Below, one piece after another: positions 1-8,989 of a stretch of 64,000 nucleotides of DNA. How positions within the stretch are numbered: the first letter of the stretch is position 1; every line of letters begins with the position of its first letter. The stretch is from Nitrosopumilus ureiphilus (GTDB lineage Archaea; Thermoproteota; Nitrososphaeria; Nitrososphaerales; Nitrosopumilaceae): NCBI RefSeq assembly GCF_013407185.1, contig NZ_CP026995.1, positions 809,578-873,577 of the forward strand, read 5' to 3'. The translations under genes and the position numbers were made by a program. A model generated the notes under the pieces. That model was not told where the DNA came from. It did no database searches and saw only the letters and a program-made list of their open reading frames with translations.

Positions 1-613
1 AATTTTAATTCTGATTTCTGCATTGATTAATTTTATTCAAGAGGCATTTGGTATTGTAACCGTTCCTCCTCTTGATGATAATGATCTGATTCAGTTTTTT
101 TATGTCTCTCTTGCACCATTGATTGAAGAATTTGGATTTCGTCTAATTTTGATTGGCATCCCATTATTTGCCCTATATTCTCACAAATCTTCGCCCAAAT
201 ATTTTATCAAATGTTTGTGGACTCCTAGTTCACTACATATCGACAATTACAAAAAAGCCTTTTTGTTAATTGCGTTTGTAGGTGTCTTCTTTGGATTTGC
301 ACATATCGCATTTGCTGAATCTTGGAGTGAAGGAAAATTTGCTCAAGCTGCTGCTAGTGGCGTTGTTTTAGGATGGGTTTATCTAAGATATGGGTTTGTA
401 TCTTCACTTTTGATTCATTGGGCAATGAATTATTTTGTTTTTTCATACGCTAATTTTATTTCACAATTAAATTACATACCTATTCAGGAAGCGTTTTCTC
501 ATTCACTAATGTCTTCATTAGAAATATTGTTGTTGATATCTGGCGCTATATCCGTTTCAATTTTATTTGTAAATCGATTTTACTCAAAAAAAGAATCTAC
601 CTTAGAGGTTTAA
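1..613 (+). CDS. CPBP-family intramembrane metalloprotease, 5' end outside window
   Basis: C-terminal part of a multi-pass membrane protein of the CPBP/CAAX-protease (ABI) family. The reading frame is open to base 1, so the gene begins upstream. The family motifs are visible: an EE pair in EEFGFR, an FGFAHIAF segment carrying the motif-2 His, and a final HWAMNYFVF helix with the third His. These residues hold the catalytic metal in the membrane. The substrate cannot be told from sequence. The last codons overlap by 12 nt the 3' end of the convergent TFB gene. The apparent TTG start at position 23 is only the first possible start inside the window. Confidence 0.8.
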   Translation, partial: ILILISALINFIQEAFGIVTVPPLDDNDLIQFFYVSLAPLIEEFGFRLILIGIPLFALYSHKSSPKYFIKCLWTPSSLHIDNYKKAFLLIAFVGVFFGFAHIAFAESWSEGKFAQAAASGVVLGWVYLRYGFVSSLLIHWAMNYFVFSYANFISQLNYIPIQEAFSHSLMSSLEILLLISGAISVSILFVNRFYSKKESTLEV

Positions 614-1510
614 TGCTACTTTCAAACCTTTGTATCTATTTCTAATGGTAACTTCTGTAACTCCTGCAGCTTCTGCTACATCTCTTTGTGTTTTGTTTTC
701 TCCGTTTGTAACACATGCTACATAAAGTGCTGCTGCTGCTAATCCCATCGGATCTTTTCCTGCCGAAATTTTATTCTCTTCTGCAGTTTGTAAAATCTTT
801 GTTGCTTTTCTTTTTGTTTTTTCTGATAATCCTGCCTTGCTTGCAATTCTCGAAATACATTTGATTGGATCCACCACCGGCATCTTCAAATTCAATTCTC
901 TTAACAGAAGACGATAACATCTTGCGATATCTTTTCGTTTAATGTTGCTTGCCTGACCTATGTCTTTTAGTGTTCGTGGAGTTTCTGTATCCCTGCATGC
1001 CGCATAAAGTGCTGATGCAATCAAAGCTGAAATGGAACGACCTCGAACTAGTCCTTTTTCAAGTGCTTTTCTGTAAATGTAAGCTGCCTTTTCAATTACT
1101 GCATCTCCTACTGCAAGTTTGTCTTTTAACCTGTCTAACTCACTGAACGCTTGTCTAAAATTTCTATCAACTGGTTCATGTACTTGACTTCTACTATCCC
1201 AAGTCCTTAGTCTTTCAATTGTACTTTTCATAGAAGCAGTTAATGGCTTTCCTGTAGCATCTCGATTTTGTGGATTGATTACTGTGGCTAATCCCATATC
1301 GTGCATGGCAAGTGATGTTGGGACTCCTGCCCTGCTTTTGTTTTCACCTTCATTTGAAAATGATCTCCATTCAGGTCCTGCCTCTTCTACTTTATCAGTA
1401 ATTACAAAACCACACTTTCCACAAAAATTCTCACCCGTATTGGCATCAGTAACTACTGTGCCTTGTCCACATCTTGGACATCTGTCTTTTGGATTTGTTT
1501 TTTTAACCAT
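602..1510 (-). CDS. tfb: Transcription initiation factor B (TFB/TFIIB)
   Basis: Archaeal general transcription factor that binds the TBP-TATA complex and the BRE and recruits RNA polymerase. The 302-aa protein has an N-terminal zinc ribbon (Cys11, Cys14, Cys30, Cys33), a B-reader/linker region around residues 40-95 (WRSFSNEGE), and two cyclin-like repeats at about 105-200 and 205-302, the second ending in a helix-turn-helix (VTEVTIRNRYKGL). Length is normal for TFB. Thaumarchaeota usually carry several TFB paralogues, so this may be one of a set, and which promoters it serves cannot be told here. Confidence 0.96.
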   Translation of the reverse strand: MVKKTNPKDRCPRCGQGTVVTDANTGENFCGKCGFVITDKVEEAGPEWRSFSNEGENKSRAGVPTSLAMHDMGLATVINPQNRDATGKPLTASMKSTIERLRTWDSRSQVHEPVDRNFRQAFSELDRLKDKLAVGDAVIEKAAYIYRKALEKGLVRGRSISALIASALYAACRDTETPRTLKDIGQASNIKRKDIARCYRLLLRELNLKMPVVDPIKCISRIASKAGLSEKTKRKATKILQTAEENKISAGKDPMGLAAAALYVACVTNGENKTQRDVAEAAGVTEVTIRNRYKGLKVALNL

Positions 1511-1622
1511 TTTTATATCTCACAAAACCTTTTATGATACTATTTAAGAATTTCTAATTCATTATTTATAAGTCTGTTGGTGATCTCACTCTGAATTTTT
1601 TAATCTTGTAATTAATTTAAAT

Positions 1623-2261
1623 TTAATTGATTTCTAGAATTTTTTTAATTTTTTCAACAATATGCGGTTTTTCGTTTTGTTCTAATAAAAATTTCAAATC
1701 CTCAGAATTATCTACATCCAACATTATTCTTTTTACAAAAACCATTGCGACATTTAGTGTATGCTCTTTGGCAGTATTCATGTGAATTTTGTAACTATCC
1801 TCATTGTAATGGGTATTCATAAGATCAATTGGCATTCTTACAAGGGCATTTGTGCCATCAAATCTTCTTGATGGGATAATTATTGCAAAATTTGGAGGTG
1901 TCTTGTAGTTTAACATAAAATCAATATCTTGAGTTTTAATGTATGGAATGTCTTGAGGAAATACAATTGATGCATCATAATTATTCTCTAAAAGATATTT
2001 GTCTGCAATTGCAACTGCACTATTTACACTCTCTTCTTTCTCATCAATTAAGACTATTGCATTAAATTTTTTTCCAATCTCTTTTGCCTTTTCTTCTTTT
2101 GTCACTATGATTATTTTGTCAATTTGAGGCGAAATTGAAATTGTATGTAAAATTTCTTCTAACATTACCTTGCACAAATCTTCTATTTTCTTTGGAGGTA
2201 AATCTAAACGTGTCTTTGCATTAGAGAAAGTCTTTACAGGAATTATTGCAGCTATTTTCAA
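1623..2261 (-). CDS. cofC: 2-phospho-L-lactate guanylyltransferase CofC
   Basis: Activates 2-phospholactate (or a related 3-carbon phosphate) with GTP, giving the nucleotide-linked intermediate used by CofD to build coenzyme F420. The 212-aa protein starts with the family signature IIPVKTFSNAKTRL, the nucleotide-binding loop of this GT-A-like family, and has PQDIPY and DVDNSEDL further on. It begins 1 nt after cofD, so the two form a cofD-cofC operon on the minus strand. Thaumarchaeal F420 synthesis is supported by cofE at 36984. Confidence 0.92.
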   Translation of the reverse strand: MKIAAIIPVKTFSNAKTRLDLPPKKIEDLCKVMLEEILHTISISPQIDKIIIVTKEEKAKEIGKKFNAIVLIDEKEESVNSAVAIADKYLLENNYDASIVFPQDIPYIKTQDIDFMLNYKTPPNFAIIIPSRRFDGTNALVRMPIDLMNTHYNEDSYKIHMNTAKEHTLNVAMVFVKRIMLDVDNSEDLKFLLEQNEKPHIVEKIKKILEIN

Positions 2262-2262
2262 A

Positions 2263-3183
2263 TTAAACGTGTACTTGTTTTAAAATAAAATTCGCTAATG
2301 CGTCTTCAGCTAATTTATTTTTCATGGTAATTTTTGTTTCAAAAACTCTCATGTCTAAACTCTGAATTTTCTTTGTTAGCAGTCTGTCTTTAGAATCTAA
2401 TATGATGTTGGAGCAAACATCTGAATACATTTTTGCTAATCCATAAACATTCGATTCAATTCCTGCTGCTTGCATGTATTTTGCTGCAGGACCACTGATC
2501 GAATCTTCTCCAATTAATGGACTTACTGCAACAACTTTTTTCTTAATTTTTGATAGCTCTTTTCTAATGCCTTTTATCTGAAGCATTGGACCAATTGATG
2601 TCAGAGGATTTCCTGGAGCTATAATTACCATGTCTGCATCATGTATTGCATTTACTGCTTCAGGATTTGGACGAGCTTTATCTGCCCCGATATATTGGAT
2701 TCCTAAAACAGGATCTTTACCTCTATGCTTGACCCAGTATTCTTGTAAGTGCAATTCCCCTTTGTTTGTAGTTATTCTTGTTTCAATACTGTTATCAGTT
2801 ACTGGAATGATGTTTGCACTAACTGCAAATTTCTCGCACATCCATTTAGTAATATCACTTAGATTTTTTCCATTCTTTAACATGTTAGTTCTAATCAAAT
2901 GTGTTGCAGCATCTCTGTCTCCAACTCTGAACCATGTCTCTTCTCCAAAAACTTCCATTTGACGCAAAAAGTTGAACGTGTCTTTCTTCATTCCCCAACC
3001 TCTCTCTTGATCAAGCAAATCTGCTAAACCGTAAACAATAGTGTCAATATCTGGACAAACATAGAGTCCGTAAAGCCAATAATTGTCCCCTACATTACTT
3101 ATTACGTTAACTTTTGATTCTTGAGCCACCAGCCCTCTTACTAATTTGACTGAACCTGTTCCTCCTGCTAATACTGTGATCAT
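2263..3183 (-). CDS. cofD: 2-phospho-L-lactate transferase CofD
   Basis: Transfers the phospholactyl-type group from its guanylylated form to the deazaflavin FO, forming F420-0. The N-terminus MITVLAGGTGSVKLVRGL is the typical CofD nucleotide-binding start, and VIAPGNPLTSIGP lies near residue 200. A longer frame exists from a TTG at 3207, but the ATG at 3183 is preferred because it starts right at the conserved motif and has an AGGGGA-like ribosome site just upstream. That gives 306 aa, normal for the family. First gene of the cofD-cofC operon. Confidence 0.93.
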   Translation of the reverse strand: MITVLAGGTGSVKLVRGLVAQESKVNVISNVGDNYWLYGLYVCPDIDTIVYGLADLLDQERGWGMKKDTFNFLRQMEVFGEETWFRVGDRDAATHLIRTNMLKNGKNLSDITKWMCEKFAVSANIIPVTDNSIETRITTNKGELHLQEYWVKHRGKDPVLGIQYIGADKARPNPEAVNAIHDADMVIIAPGNPLTSIGPMLQIKGIRKELSKIKKKVVAVSPLIGEDSISGPAAKYMQAAGIESNVYGLAKMYSDVCSNIILDSKDRLLTKKIQSLDMRVFETKITMKNKLAEDALANFILKQVHV

Positions 3184-3270
3184 ACCATTTTCCCCTAAAA
3201 CTATCAAGTTTTGTTACATTACTCCATATTACTTTTTCAAAAAAATTGCGATCAGCAAAATTAGGATAAG

Positions 3271-3277
3271 TTTATTA
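3271..3277 (+). promoter_or_regulatory. Probable TATA box for the CxC-tail membrane protein
   Basis: TTTATTA, 30 nt before the GTG at 3301. This spacing suits a leaderless mRNA and favours the GTG over the upstream TTG at 3286. Confidence 0.45.
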
Positions 3278-3300
3278 CTGTTATTTTGTGGATTTTACTC

Positions 3301-4668
3301 GTGTCTAGGGCTGTAATCTTAACAGTTTTACTTGCGGGACTTGTTGTTATTGGTACAAGTAGTCCTGCTTGGGCCGCACAATTAGACGCTAAAATTAATC
3401 CTAATTCTGATTCATCCCCATTTTCGATGCATTATCTAAAAACTGTCTTCATTGAATACCCCAACGGTGGAAACCTCTTTGATGAATTGCGTGGAAAAGA
3501 ATGGACTGTTTCTGGAACTGCGGACTCTTCAAACCCTGGAGTTCAGGATCTAATGAAAAAATTAAATAAAAAATTATCTGATGATGGAAGTCATGCAAAA
3601 ATTTCAGACTTGAATGTATCTTATGAATTCTTACTCAAAGGAAGAAACATCAACACATCAATTGACTATAAAGTTCTACTAGAAGGAACATTATCTGGCT
3701 ATGTAATTACAAAAGATGCTCAAAAAACTTTAGTTGACTTGGGCTGGAGAGGAATGACCGTAAATGATGAAATAAACATTGACGGTGTGGAAATTAATAT
3801 TCCTATTAACATGCTGCGAGACCAAGAGCCCAATGTTTATGCTGTTTTTGCTGGAACTGAAGCTGAGCAAGTTCTTCATAGACCTATAATTAATGCAGAT
3901 TTCATTTTAGAGCAACCACTTACTAATTGGCACTTTTTGTTTGATCCTACTGGTATCAATGTAGATGCTGGTACATTTGGCCTAGACGAATCAATATCTG
4001 GATTTGTAGTATCTAGTTGGACAATGGGTGAAAGTAGTATTAGAGAAGGCCGACAAGTTGAGAGAGTCTTCACAGCTGATGTGACTGCAGATCAAAAATA
4101 TACTGTTAGAAGTGTCCAATCATCAGATCAGGCTAACTTAGCTATGATTGGTTTTGGAGCTTTAGATATTTTGGATGGTCTTGAAATTGCAGGTGTTACT
4201 CCAACTCCTCCAGAAGGATATGCTACAACTTCAACTGGTGATTTTCCTATTATGATAGTTTATGGAATGGCTGGAATGGCCGCAATTGCAGGAATTGCAT
4301 TTTTCATTGTAAGTAACAGATCCCTTAAAAATGAAAAAATTGGTCAACAAGGAATTGATCCAAGTAGATTAGTTGGTTATCAAACTAGTGCATCATCTGG
4401 TGGTTATCAAACCAATAGGGGTGAGGCACAATTAAGAGATGAAACTGATTATCAGCAAACTAGAAGTGTTTATGAAAATACAGCACCACAGGAAACAACT
4501 ACTCCTCCACCAACAACGGCTAATCGTGAAGAGGCAGCATGTGGATGTGCAGCATCTGCTGAAATGGGCTCTGAATGTGATTGTGAGATGCAAGGATCTT
4601 GTCTATGTGATGCATCCTGTGGATGTGCAGCAGAGATTTGTAAAGAAAATGCTCAATCAATGAGTTAG
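3301..4668 (+). CDS. Membrane-anchored extracellular protein with four CxC motifs in its cytoplasmic tail
   Basis: A 455-aa protein I do not recognise as a characterised family. It has an N-terminal signal peptide (hydrophobic run ending near SPAWA), a roughly 290-residue extracellular domain, one transmembrane helix at about residues 318-338 (MIVYGMAGMAAIAGIAFFIV), then a Gln/Thr/Pro-rich tail ending in nine cysteines arranged as CGC, CDC, CLC, CGC and a last single Cys. On the predicted topology the Cys-rich end lies inside the cell, where CxC clusters commonly bind soft metals such as Cu(I) or Zn(II). The GTG at 3301 is chosen over the TTG at 3286 because of the TATA box 30 nt upstream. 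Metal binding and role are inference. Confidence 0.75.
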   Translation: MSRAVILTVLLAGLVVIGTSSPAWAAQLDAKINPNSDSSPFSMHYLKTVFIEYPNGGNLFDELRGKEWTVSGTADSSNPGVQDLMKKLNKKLSDDGSHAKISDLNVSYEFLLKGRNINTSIDYKVLLEGTLSGYVITKDAQKTLVDLGWRGMTVNDEINIDGVEINIPINMLRDQEPNVYAVFAGTEAEQVLHRPIINADFILEQPLTNWHFLFDPTGINVDAGTFGLDESISGFVVSSWTMGESSIREGRQVERVFTADVTADQKYTVRSVQSSDQANLAMIGFGALDILDGLEIAGVTPTPPEGYATTSTGDFPIMIVYGMAGMAAIAGIAFFIVSNRSLKNEKIGQQGIDPSRLVGYQTSASSGGYQTNRGEAQLRDETDYQQTRSVYENTAPQETTTPPPTTANREEAACGCAASAEMGSECDCEMQGSCLCDASCGCAAEICKENAQSMS

Positions 4669-4669
4669 A

Positions 4670-4690
4670 ATTTCTAAAAATTTAAAAAAT
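4670..4690 (-). terminator. U-rich terminator of RNase P RNA
   Basis: On the minus strand the P1 helix of the RNA is followed at once by a run of U/A (ATTTTTTAAATTTTTAG), which fits archaeal poly-U termination. Confidence 0.4.
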
Positions 4691-4976
4691 GTGTGCTGGG
4701 AGTAACCCTCCTTCTGTTTTCACGATATTTCGCTTTGCAGCCTACCTGAACCTAGTACAGGAACTTTAAGTTCTGTTTGGCCTTGCTCCATGTGGGGCGG
4801 CTTTTTTCATTCCTTTTATGGAAACCTCAGGTTTTGCCATCATAGTGCGCCATATTGGATTTTTTTCTGCTCCGTTGCCAATCATCTCTGATTATCCATC
4901 TCCGGATCACATTTCCTGTATGGAGGGAGGAGTTTCCTCTGCCGTAGCAGCATGTCGTGCTCCAGCTCACATGATT
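4690..4976 (-). ncRNA. rnpB: RNase P RNA (archaeal)
   Basis: Catalytic RNA of RNase P, which matures tRNA 5' ends. Read on the minus strand, the region shows the universally conserved blocks in order: GAGGAAACUCC near the 5' end (about 4940-4928), GCAAGGCCAAA in the second half (about 4790-4780), and ACAGAAGGAGGGUUACUCCC near the 3' end (about 4720-4698). The two ends can pair as helix P1 (GUG..CUGG.AG with CU.CCAG.CAC). Length of about 285 nt fits archaeal examples. The 3' end runs into a U-rich stretch (4690-4670), a likely terminator. Exact ends are estimated from P1. Confidence 0.92.
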
Positions 4977-5003
4977 GGTGTATTTCTTGATTGAATTTGA
5001 GTA

Positions 5004-5633
5004 TTACCTTTGAGGCTTTGTGCCTATAATGAACAATGTACCAAATTCCCGTTTCCATTTTTTTCTGCTTTTCAAATCTTTGACTTGCTTTGTTTTTACT
5101 ATGAATCCTGTATTTTTAAAAAATTCCTTCCACTCTTTTTTTGAATGCAAATGCATCTGTATTTTCATTATTTTTGCCCATTTAGCAGTTACCTTGTTAT
5201 CAGAGTAAAAGTCCGTCCCGCAGAACAAACTTCCTCCTGGTTTTAGTAGTTTGAATATTTTTTTTAGTGCCACTTTAATTGAATCTGCATAATAAAGAGA
5301 TTCCATTGAGAATACAAAATCAAATTTTCCTTTATAATTCATTGATTCTATATCTGTATGAATGAATTCTTCTTTACTGCTATCTTTTTTTTGTTTAGCT
5401 TGAATGATCATTTTATTGCTTTTGTCAATCCCTACCACTTTTCTGCAGTTTTTCTCTCTAGCAATTTTCTTTACAACCCATCCATTTCCACACCCTACAT
5501 CTAAAAATGTAAATGGTTTGTCAAAGGATATTGTTTGCAAAAATTTTGAAACATTCTTTCCGTGCTCTAATTCCATTAATTCGGCCCTTCCATTTTGAGC
5601 CCACTCATCAAACGTTTTTCTAACTCTGTCCAT
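5004..5633 (-). CDS. Class I SAM-dependent methyltransferase
   Basis: A 209-aa methyltransferase of the small-molecule type (Methyltransf_11/25-like). SAM motif I is FLDVGCGNGW at about residues 43-52, the acidic residue after strand beta-2 is in VVGIDKS, and the post-motif region FDFVFSMESLYYAD and LLKPGGSLFCGTDFY are typical. The substrate is not evident. It lies upstream of RNase P RNA on the same strand, with no gene in between. Confidence 0.85.
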   Translation of the reverse strand: MDRVRKTFDEWAQNGRAELMELEHGKNVSKFLQTISFDKPFTFLDVGCGNGWVVKKIAREKNCRKVVGIDKSNKMIIQAKQKKDSSKEEFIHTDIESMNYKGKFDFVFSMESLYYADSIKVALKKIFKLLKPGGSLFCGTDFYSDNKVTAKWAKIMKIQMHLHSKKEWKEFFKNTGFIVKTKQVKDLKSRKKWKREFGTLFIIGTKPQR

Positions 5634-5745
5634 ATTTATTGTGCTCTTTTCATTTCCATTATAATCTTCGTTTCGCTGATGATTAGTATGAATGAATTCT
5701 ACGTGCTTCTTATATTTTATTTCTAATAATTTAGTTTGAAAAGAA

Positions 5746-5958
5746 TTGCCTGATGAATCGTGCAGAAACTGTGGTGGAAAATTATATGAGTATACTAAAT
5801 GCTCTTATTGTTTGAAGCCTAACAGTATGATTTGTAAAAACTGTGCCATTTGCACAACAGAGCAATTTCATTCAATTTGTATGTCGCAAAATACCAACCG
5901 TGCTAACACTATGCCAAAAATCAAGTCTGGCAATTACATGGTAGTTACCATGGCTTGA
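5746..5958 (+). CDS. Small zinc-ribbon protein
   Basis: A 70-aa protein with seven cysteines in CxxC-type pairs (Cys6/9, Cys19/22, Cys30/33 and Cys36) in the first half, and a short basic C-terminal tail. It probably folds around one or two zinc ions. Starts at TTG. No specific family is recognised. Small zinc-ribbon proteins are common in this genome and often act in nucleic-acid or protein binding, but the role here is unknown. Confidence 0.6.
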   Translation: MPDESCRNCGGKLYEYTKCSYCLKPNSMICKNCAICTTEQFHSICMSQNTNRANTMPKIKSGNYMVVTMA

Positions 5959-6031
5959 TAATAGAAATCTTAAATTTCACATATCATAGCTACTCAAGTT
6001 TTAAGTATGATTAGCATCGGTTTGTATCTTT

Positions 6032-8989
6032 ATGGGGCAAATTCCGGTCATTTTGAGCCTAATTGTTCTTTTATTGATGCCTGTCTATGCGTCTGCTCAA
6101 AGCCCTGACAGAATTACAATTCTTGATGATTTTGGAAATTATAACAGTGGTGAACCTCTGTTCATTTATGGACAAATAGCAAGCATTACTGATGGCTCTT
6201 TTTTAATAATGCAAATTTTTAATCCTGAAGGCGATCTATGTCAAATCCAACAACTCATGCCTTTATCAAATGGAGTATTCATCACAGATGTAATTCCACT
6301 AAAAGGTAGAATTTGTGGACTTTCTGGTGAATATGAAATTAAATTATTCTATGGGGATTATTCCAAATCAACAACATTTACTGTTTCATCATCAACTTTC
6401 TCTGAACCAAACAATGAAGAAAAGATTTCTCTGGCACAAAATTTGGTAAATGATCAAGCATTATCAATAAGTACATTATTTGATATTTCATCACCTGTAT
6501 CTAATCAAACATCAAATAATTTGTCTGAATTAGAATCCACTTATGTTGATTTGTGGAGTGAATTTTTTGTAGATGACTTGATTCTTGAGGTTGATCCCTT
6601 AATTAGACCTGCAGTATCTTCTTCACTTGATTCTGTTCAGAAATTATTAGATGGAGATGAAATATCTTTTGATATTGCAAAGTCAATTGACAGAACAATA
6701 TATTCTGCAATATTTAATTACCAAATTGGTGATAAAACAAAGGCAATAGATTTGTTAACTGATGTCTTTGTTGACATTAGAAATGTAAATCCTGAAAAGA
6801 CAACCACTCAAAGAACTCCTACTTTTGATGAATTAGAAGAGACGCTGCTTAACTTGATGAAAAAATCTGACACTGTAATGAGTAAACCTGTGAAAAATGA
6901 AGTGGGTTTTATTTTTGCAAGAGGAACTGCTCCTGTTTATTCTGATGAATTAGGCGAACTAATTGACATTCTTTCAAAATCTAGATATCTTGATGTTGTG
7001 TCTAGAAAAGAAAGTGATCTTTACAGACTAGTTCAAAATGATTGGGACTCCCTCAAACCCTCTTTAATGGGTAAAGAATCAATAGATGAATTAATTGAAT
7101 CTAAAACACGTGTTTCAGAATTACATCAAGCCGCAATATTGTTGCGAGAATTAGATGCTGTTGAGAGGTTCATTTCAAATGATTCTGATGAAAACAGTGA
7201 TCTTGCTAATATAATCATGCCTGATTGGGATGATTTGGAATCTGATTTGGCCCTGGCAACATCAGTCCAAAGCATTTTGGATTCAGAATCTGAGATAAAA
7301 CAAATGGTTCAGATAATAGATATTTCTTCAAGGATTAACAAGAGCGTTGAGATTTCGCAATCAAGTGGTGTTGATTCTGCCCTTGTATCTGATTGGAAAT
7401 CACTTTTAGAAAGAGTAGAAAATGCTGAATCAACTGATGAGATCTTAGAAATTGTCTCAGAGTTTGATCAATCCATTACTGAACTAAGAGAAAAACGAAA
7501 TCCATTGGTAGTTTTAGAATTTCAATATAAGACCATGAAAGAAAAGGCTGAACTTCAAGCCGATTATCAAAATCTCTTTTTGATTGATAACGCTCTTAAG
7601 ATTTTAGATACGGCCAAACAAATGGAATCTGGTAATCCTTCAATTACACGAATTGATAGGATTGAAGTTTTGCTGACTTGGGTAAGTGAAAAAGCACCTC
7701 AAATAAAATCCGATTTGGATTCTTATGATAAAGATGCATTCAAAGTACGAGCAAGTGATATTTTACAGCGTGCAAAATCTCTTGAAAATTTGGTTGATCT
7801 TAGTTTGACTAAGAATCGCTTCTTGCCAAATTATATTGAATTCACTGAAAAATTTAATGAAAAAATTGATGATGTAAGAGATCTTGTAATTAAAAATGAT
7901 CTTGATCAAGCTGATGTATTGGTAAGAGAATTATTTAGTGAGTGGACTGATGTTTCACAAGCTTATGCAAATGATCCTTTTGGTTCTGATGTTGGATATA
8001 CTGCAGATGAAATAAAGCGAATCGAATTCCGTAAAAAACTTGATACTTTCTCAAACATGGTGTCTACTTTCTACAACAGTGAATTTTCTGCATATGTTGA
8101 CAATTACAACAAAATGATGGATGATGCTAATGAATTAATTGATATTGCAAATTTCGTTGATGCAGAATCCAAAATTTTAGAAATTGGTAATTATCTAAGT
8201 GAATACTTGGTTCTAAAAAATCCAAAACTTATCTATGATATTTACTATGATGCTGAAAAAAATATCTGGGTTCTTAATGGTGCTACTGACAAATCTATCT
8301 TTGATAGACGTGAAAATCTTTATGTGACTATTTTCAATATGGATGGCAGCACTCACAGTAGTTTGAAATTTACTGATACTAAACAAGGTGATTTTTACAC
8401 TCAATGGATTGCGCCAACAGATCCTGGCCTCTATGTTGTAATGCTACAATATCAAAATTCCAAGGCTACTCAGATTGTCCATGTTGAAGAAAAATTTGAT
8501 TACAAATACAGTACATCTGATTTGAGTATGGTTGAATTGGCACGTGAATTTGAAGATCTAGAATCATTTGCAGAAAAATTTGGCGGTGAGAATTTTGTTA
8601 GTAATTCAAGATTTGCATCTGTAATAAATGAAATCAAATCTGGTTTTACTGACAAGAATGCTAAAAGTGTGGATGAAAACATTGATGAACTAAAAATGAT
8701 CATTGAAAGATATCTTCCAATACGTTCACGTACTGCAGTGATTGAAGCCTCATATAATGACGATAAATTAATAGTGTCAGGAGCAATTCAGAAGACAATT
8801 GCGTTTAGAGAGGATCTGTTTGTTGACATTTTTGATCAGAGAGGAAATTTGATAGATGAAATAGCGCTGAAAGATAGTTCTTCAGGATTGTTCTCTGAAG
8901 TCATATCCGAGCCATTTGATCCTGGTCTTTATGTCATTCAATTAGAATATCATGATGTACGCGTAACTGACTTTTTTAATGTAAAGTGA
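6032..8989 (+). CDS. Large secreted protein with long helical region and two C-terminal beta domains
   Basis: A 985-aa protein with a signal peptide (residues 1-22, cleavage near ASAQS). It begins with a beta domain (ITILDDFGNYNSGEPLFIYG), followed by about 600 residues rich in Glu, Asp, Ser, Leu and Lys and predicted mostly helical or coiled, then two related C-terminal beta domains at about 730-815 and 905-985. Both copies contain a D-R/F-x-E-(N/D)-L-(Y/F)-V motif and end in DPGLYV(V/I)xLxY. There is no C-terminal transmembrane helix or sorting signal. It is probably a cell-surface or periplasmic structural protein. TATA-like GTTTTAAG lies about 30 nt before the ATG. Function unknown. Confidence 0.75.
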   Translation: MGQIPVILSLIVLLLMPVYASAQSPDRITILDDFGNYNSGEPLFIYGQIASITDGSFLIMQIFNPEGDLCQIQQLMPLSNGVFITDVIPLKGRICGLSGEYEIKLFYGDYSKSTTFTVSSSTFSEPNNEEKISLAQNLVNDQALSISTLFDISSPVSNQTSNNLSELESTYVDLWSEFFVDDLILEVDPLIRPAVSSSLDSVQKLLDGDEISFDIAKSIDRTIYSAIFNYQIGDKTKAIDLLTDVFVDIRNVNPEKTTTQRTPTFDELEETLLNLMKKSDTVMSKPVKNEVGFIFARGTAPVYSDELGELIDILSKSRYLDVVSRKESDLYRLVQNDWDSLKPSLMGKESIDELIESKTRVSELHQAAILLRELDAVERFISNDSDENSDLANIIMPDWDDLESDLALATSVQSILDSESEIKQMVQIIDISSRINKSVEISQSSGVDSALVSDWKSLLERVENAESTDEILEIVSEFDQSITELREKRNPLVVLEFQYKTMKEKAELQADYQNLFLIDNALKILDTAKQMESGNPSITRIDRIEVLLTWVSEKAPQIKSDLDSYDKDAFKVRASDILQRAKSLENLVDLSLTKNRFLPNYIEFTEKFNEKIDDVRDLVIKNDLDQADVLVRELFSEWTDVSQAYANDPFGSDVGYTADEIKRIEFRKKLDTFSNMVSTFYNSEFSAYVDNYNKMMDDANELIDIANFVDAESKILEIGNYLSEYLVLKNPKLIYDIYYDAEKNIWVLNGATDKSIFDRRENLYVTIFNMDGSTHSSLKFTDTKQGDFYTQWIAPTDPGLYVVMLQYQNSKATQIVHVEEKFDYKYSTSDLSMVELAREFEDLESFAEKFGGENFVSNSRFASVINEIKSGFTDKNAKSVDENIDELKMIIERYLPIRSRTAVIEASYNDDKLIVSGAIQKTIAFREDLFVDIFDQRGNLIDEIALKDSSSGLFSEVISEPFDPGLYVIQLEYHDVRVTDFFNVK

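Noticed and set aside
1275-1547. Plus-strand frame of 90 aa opposite tfb
   Set aside because: It is antisense to a strongly conserved TFB gene and has no motif.
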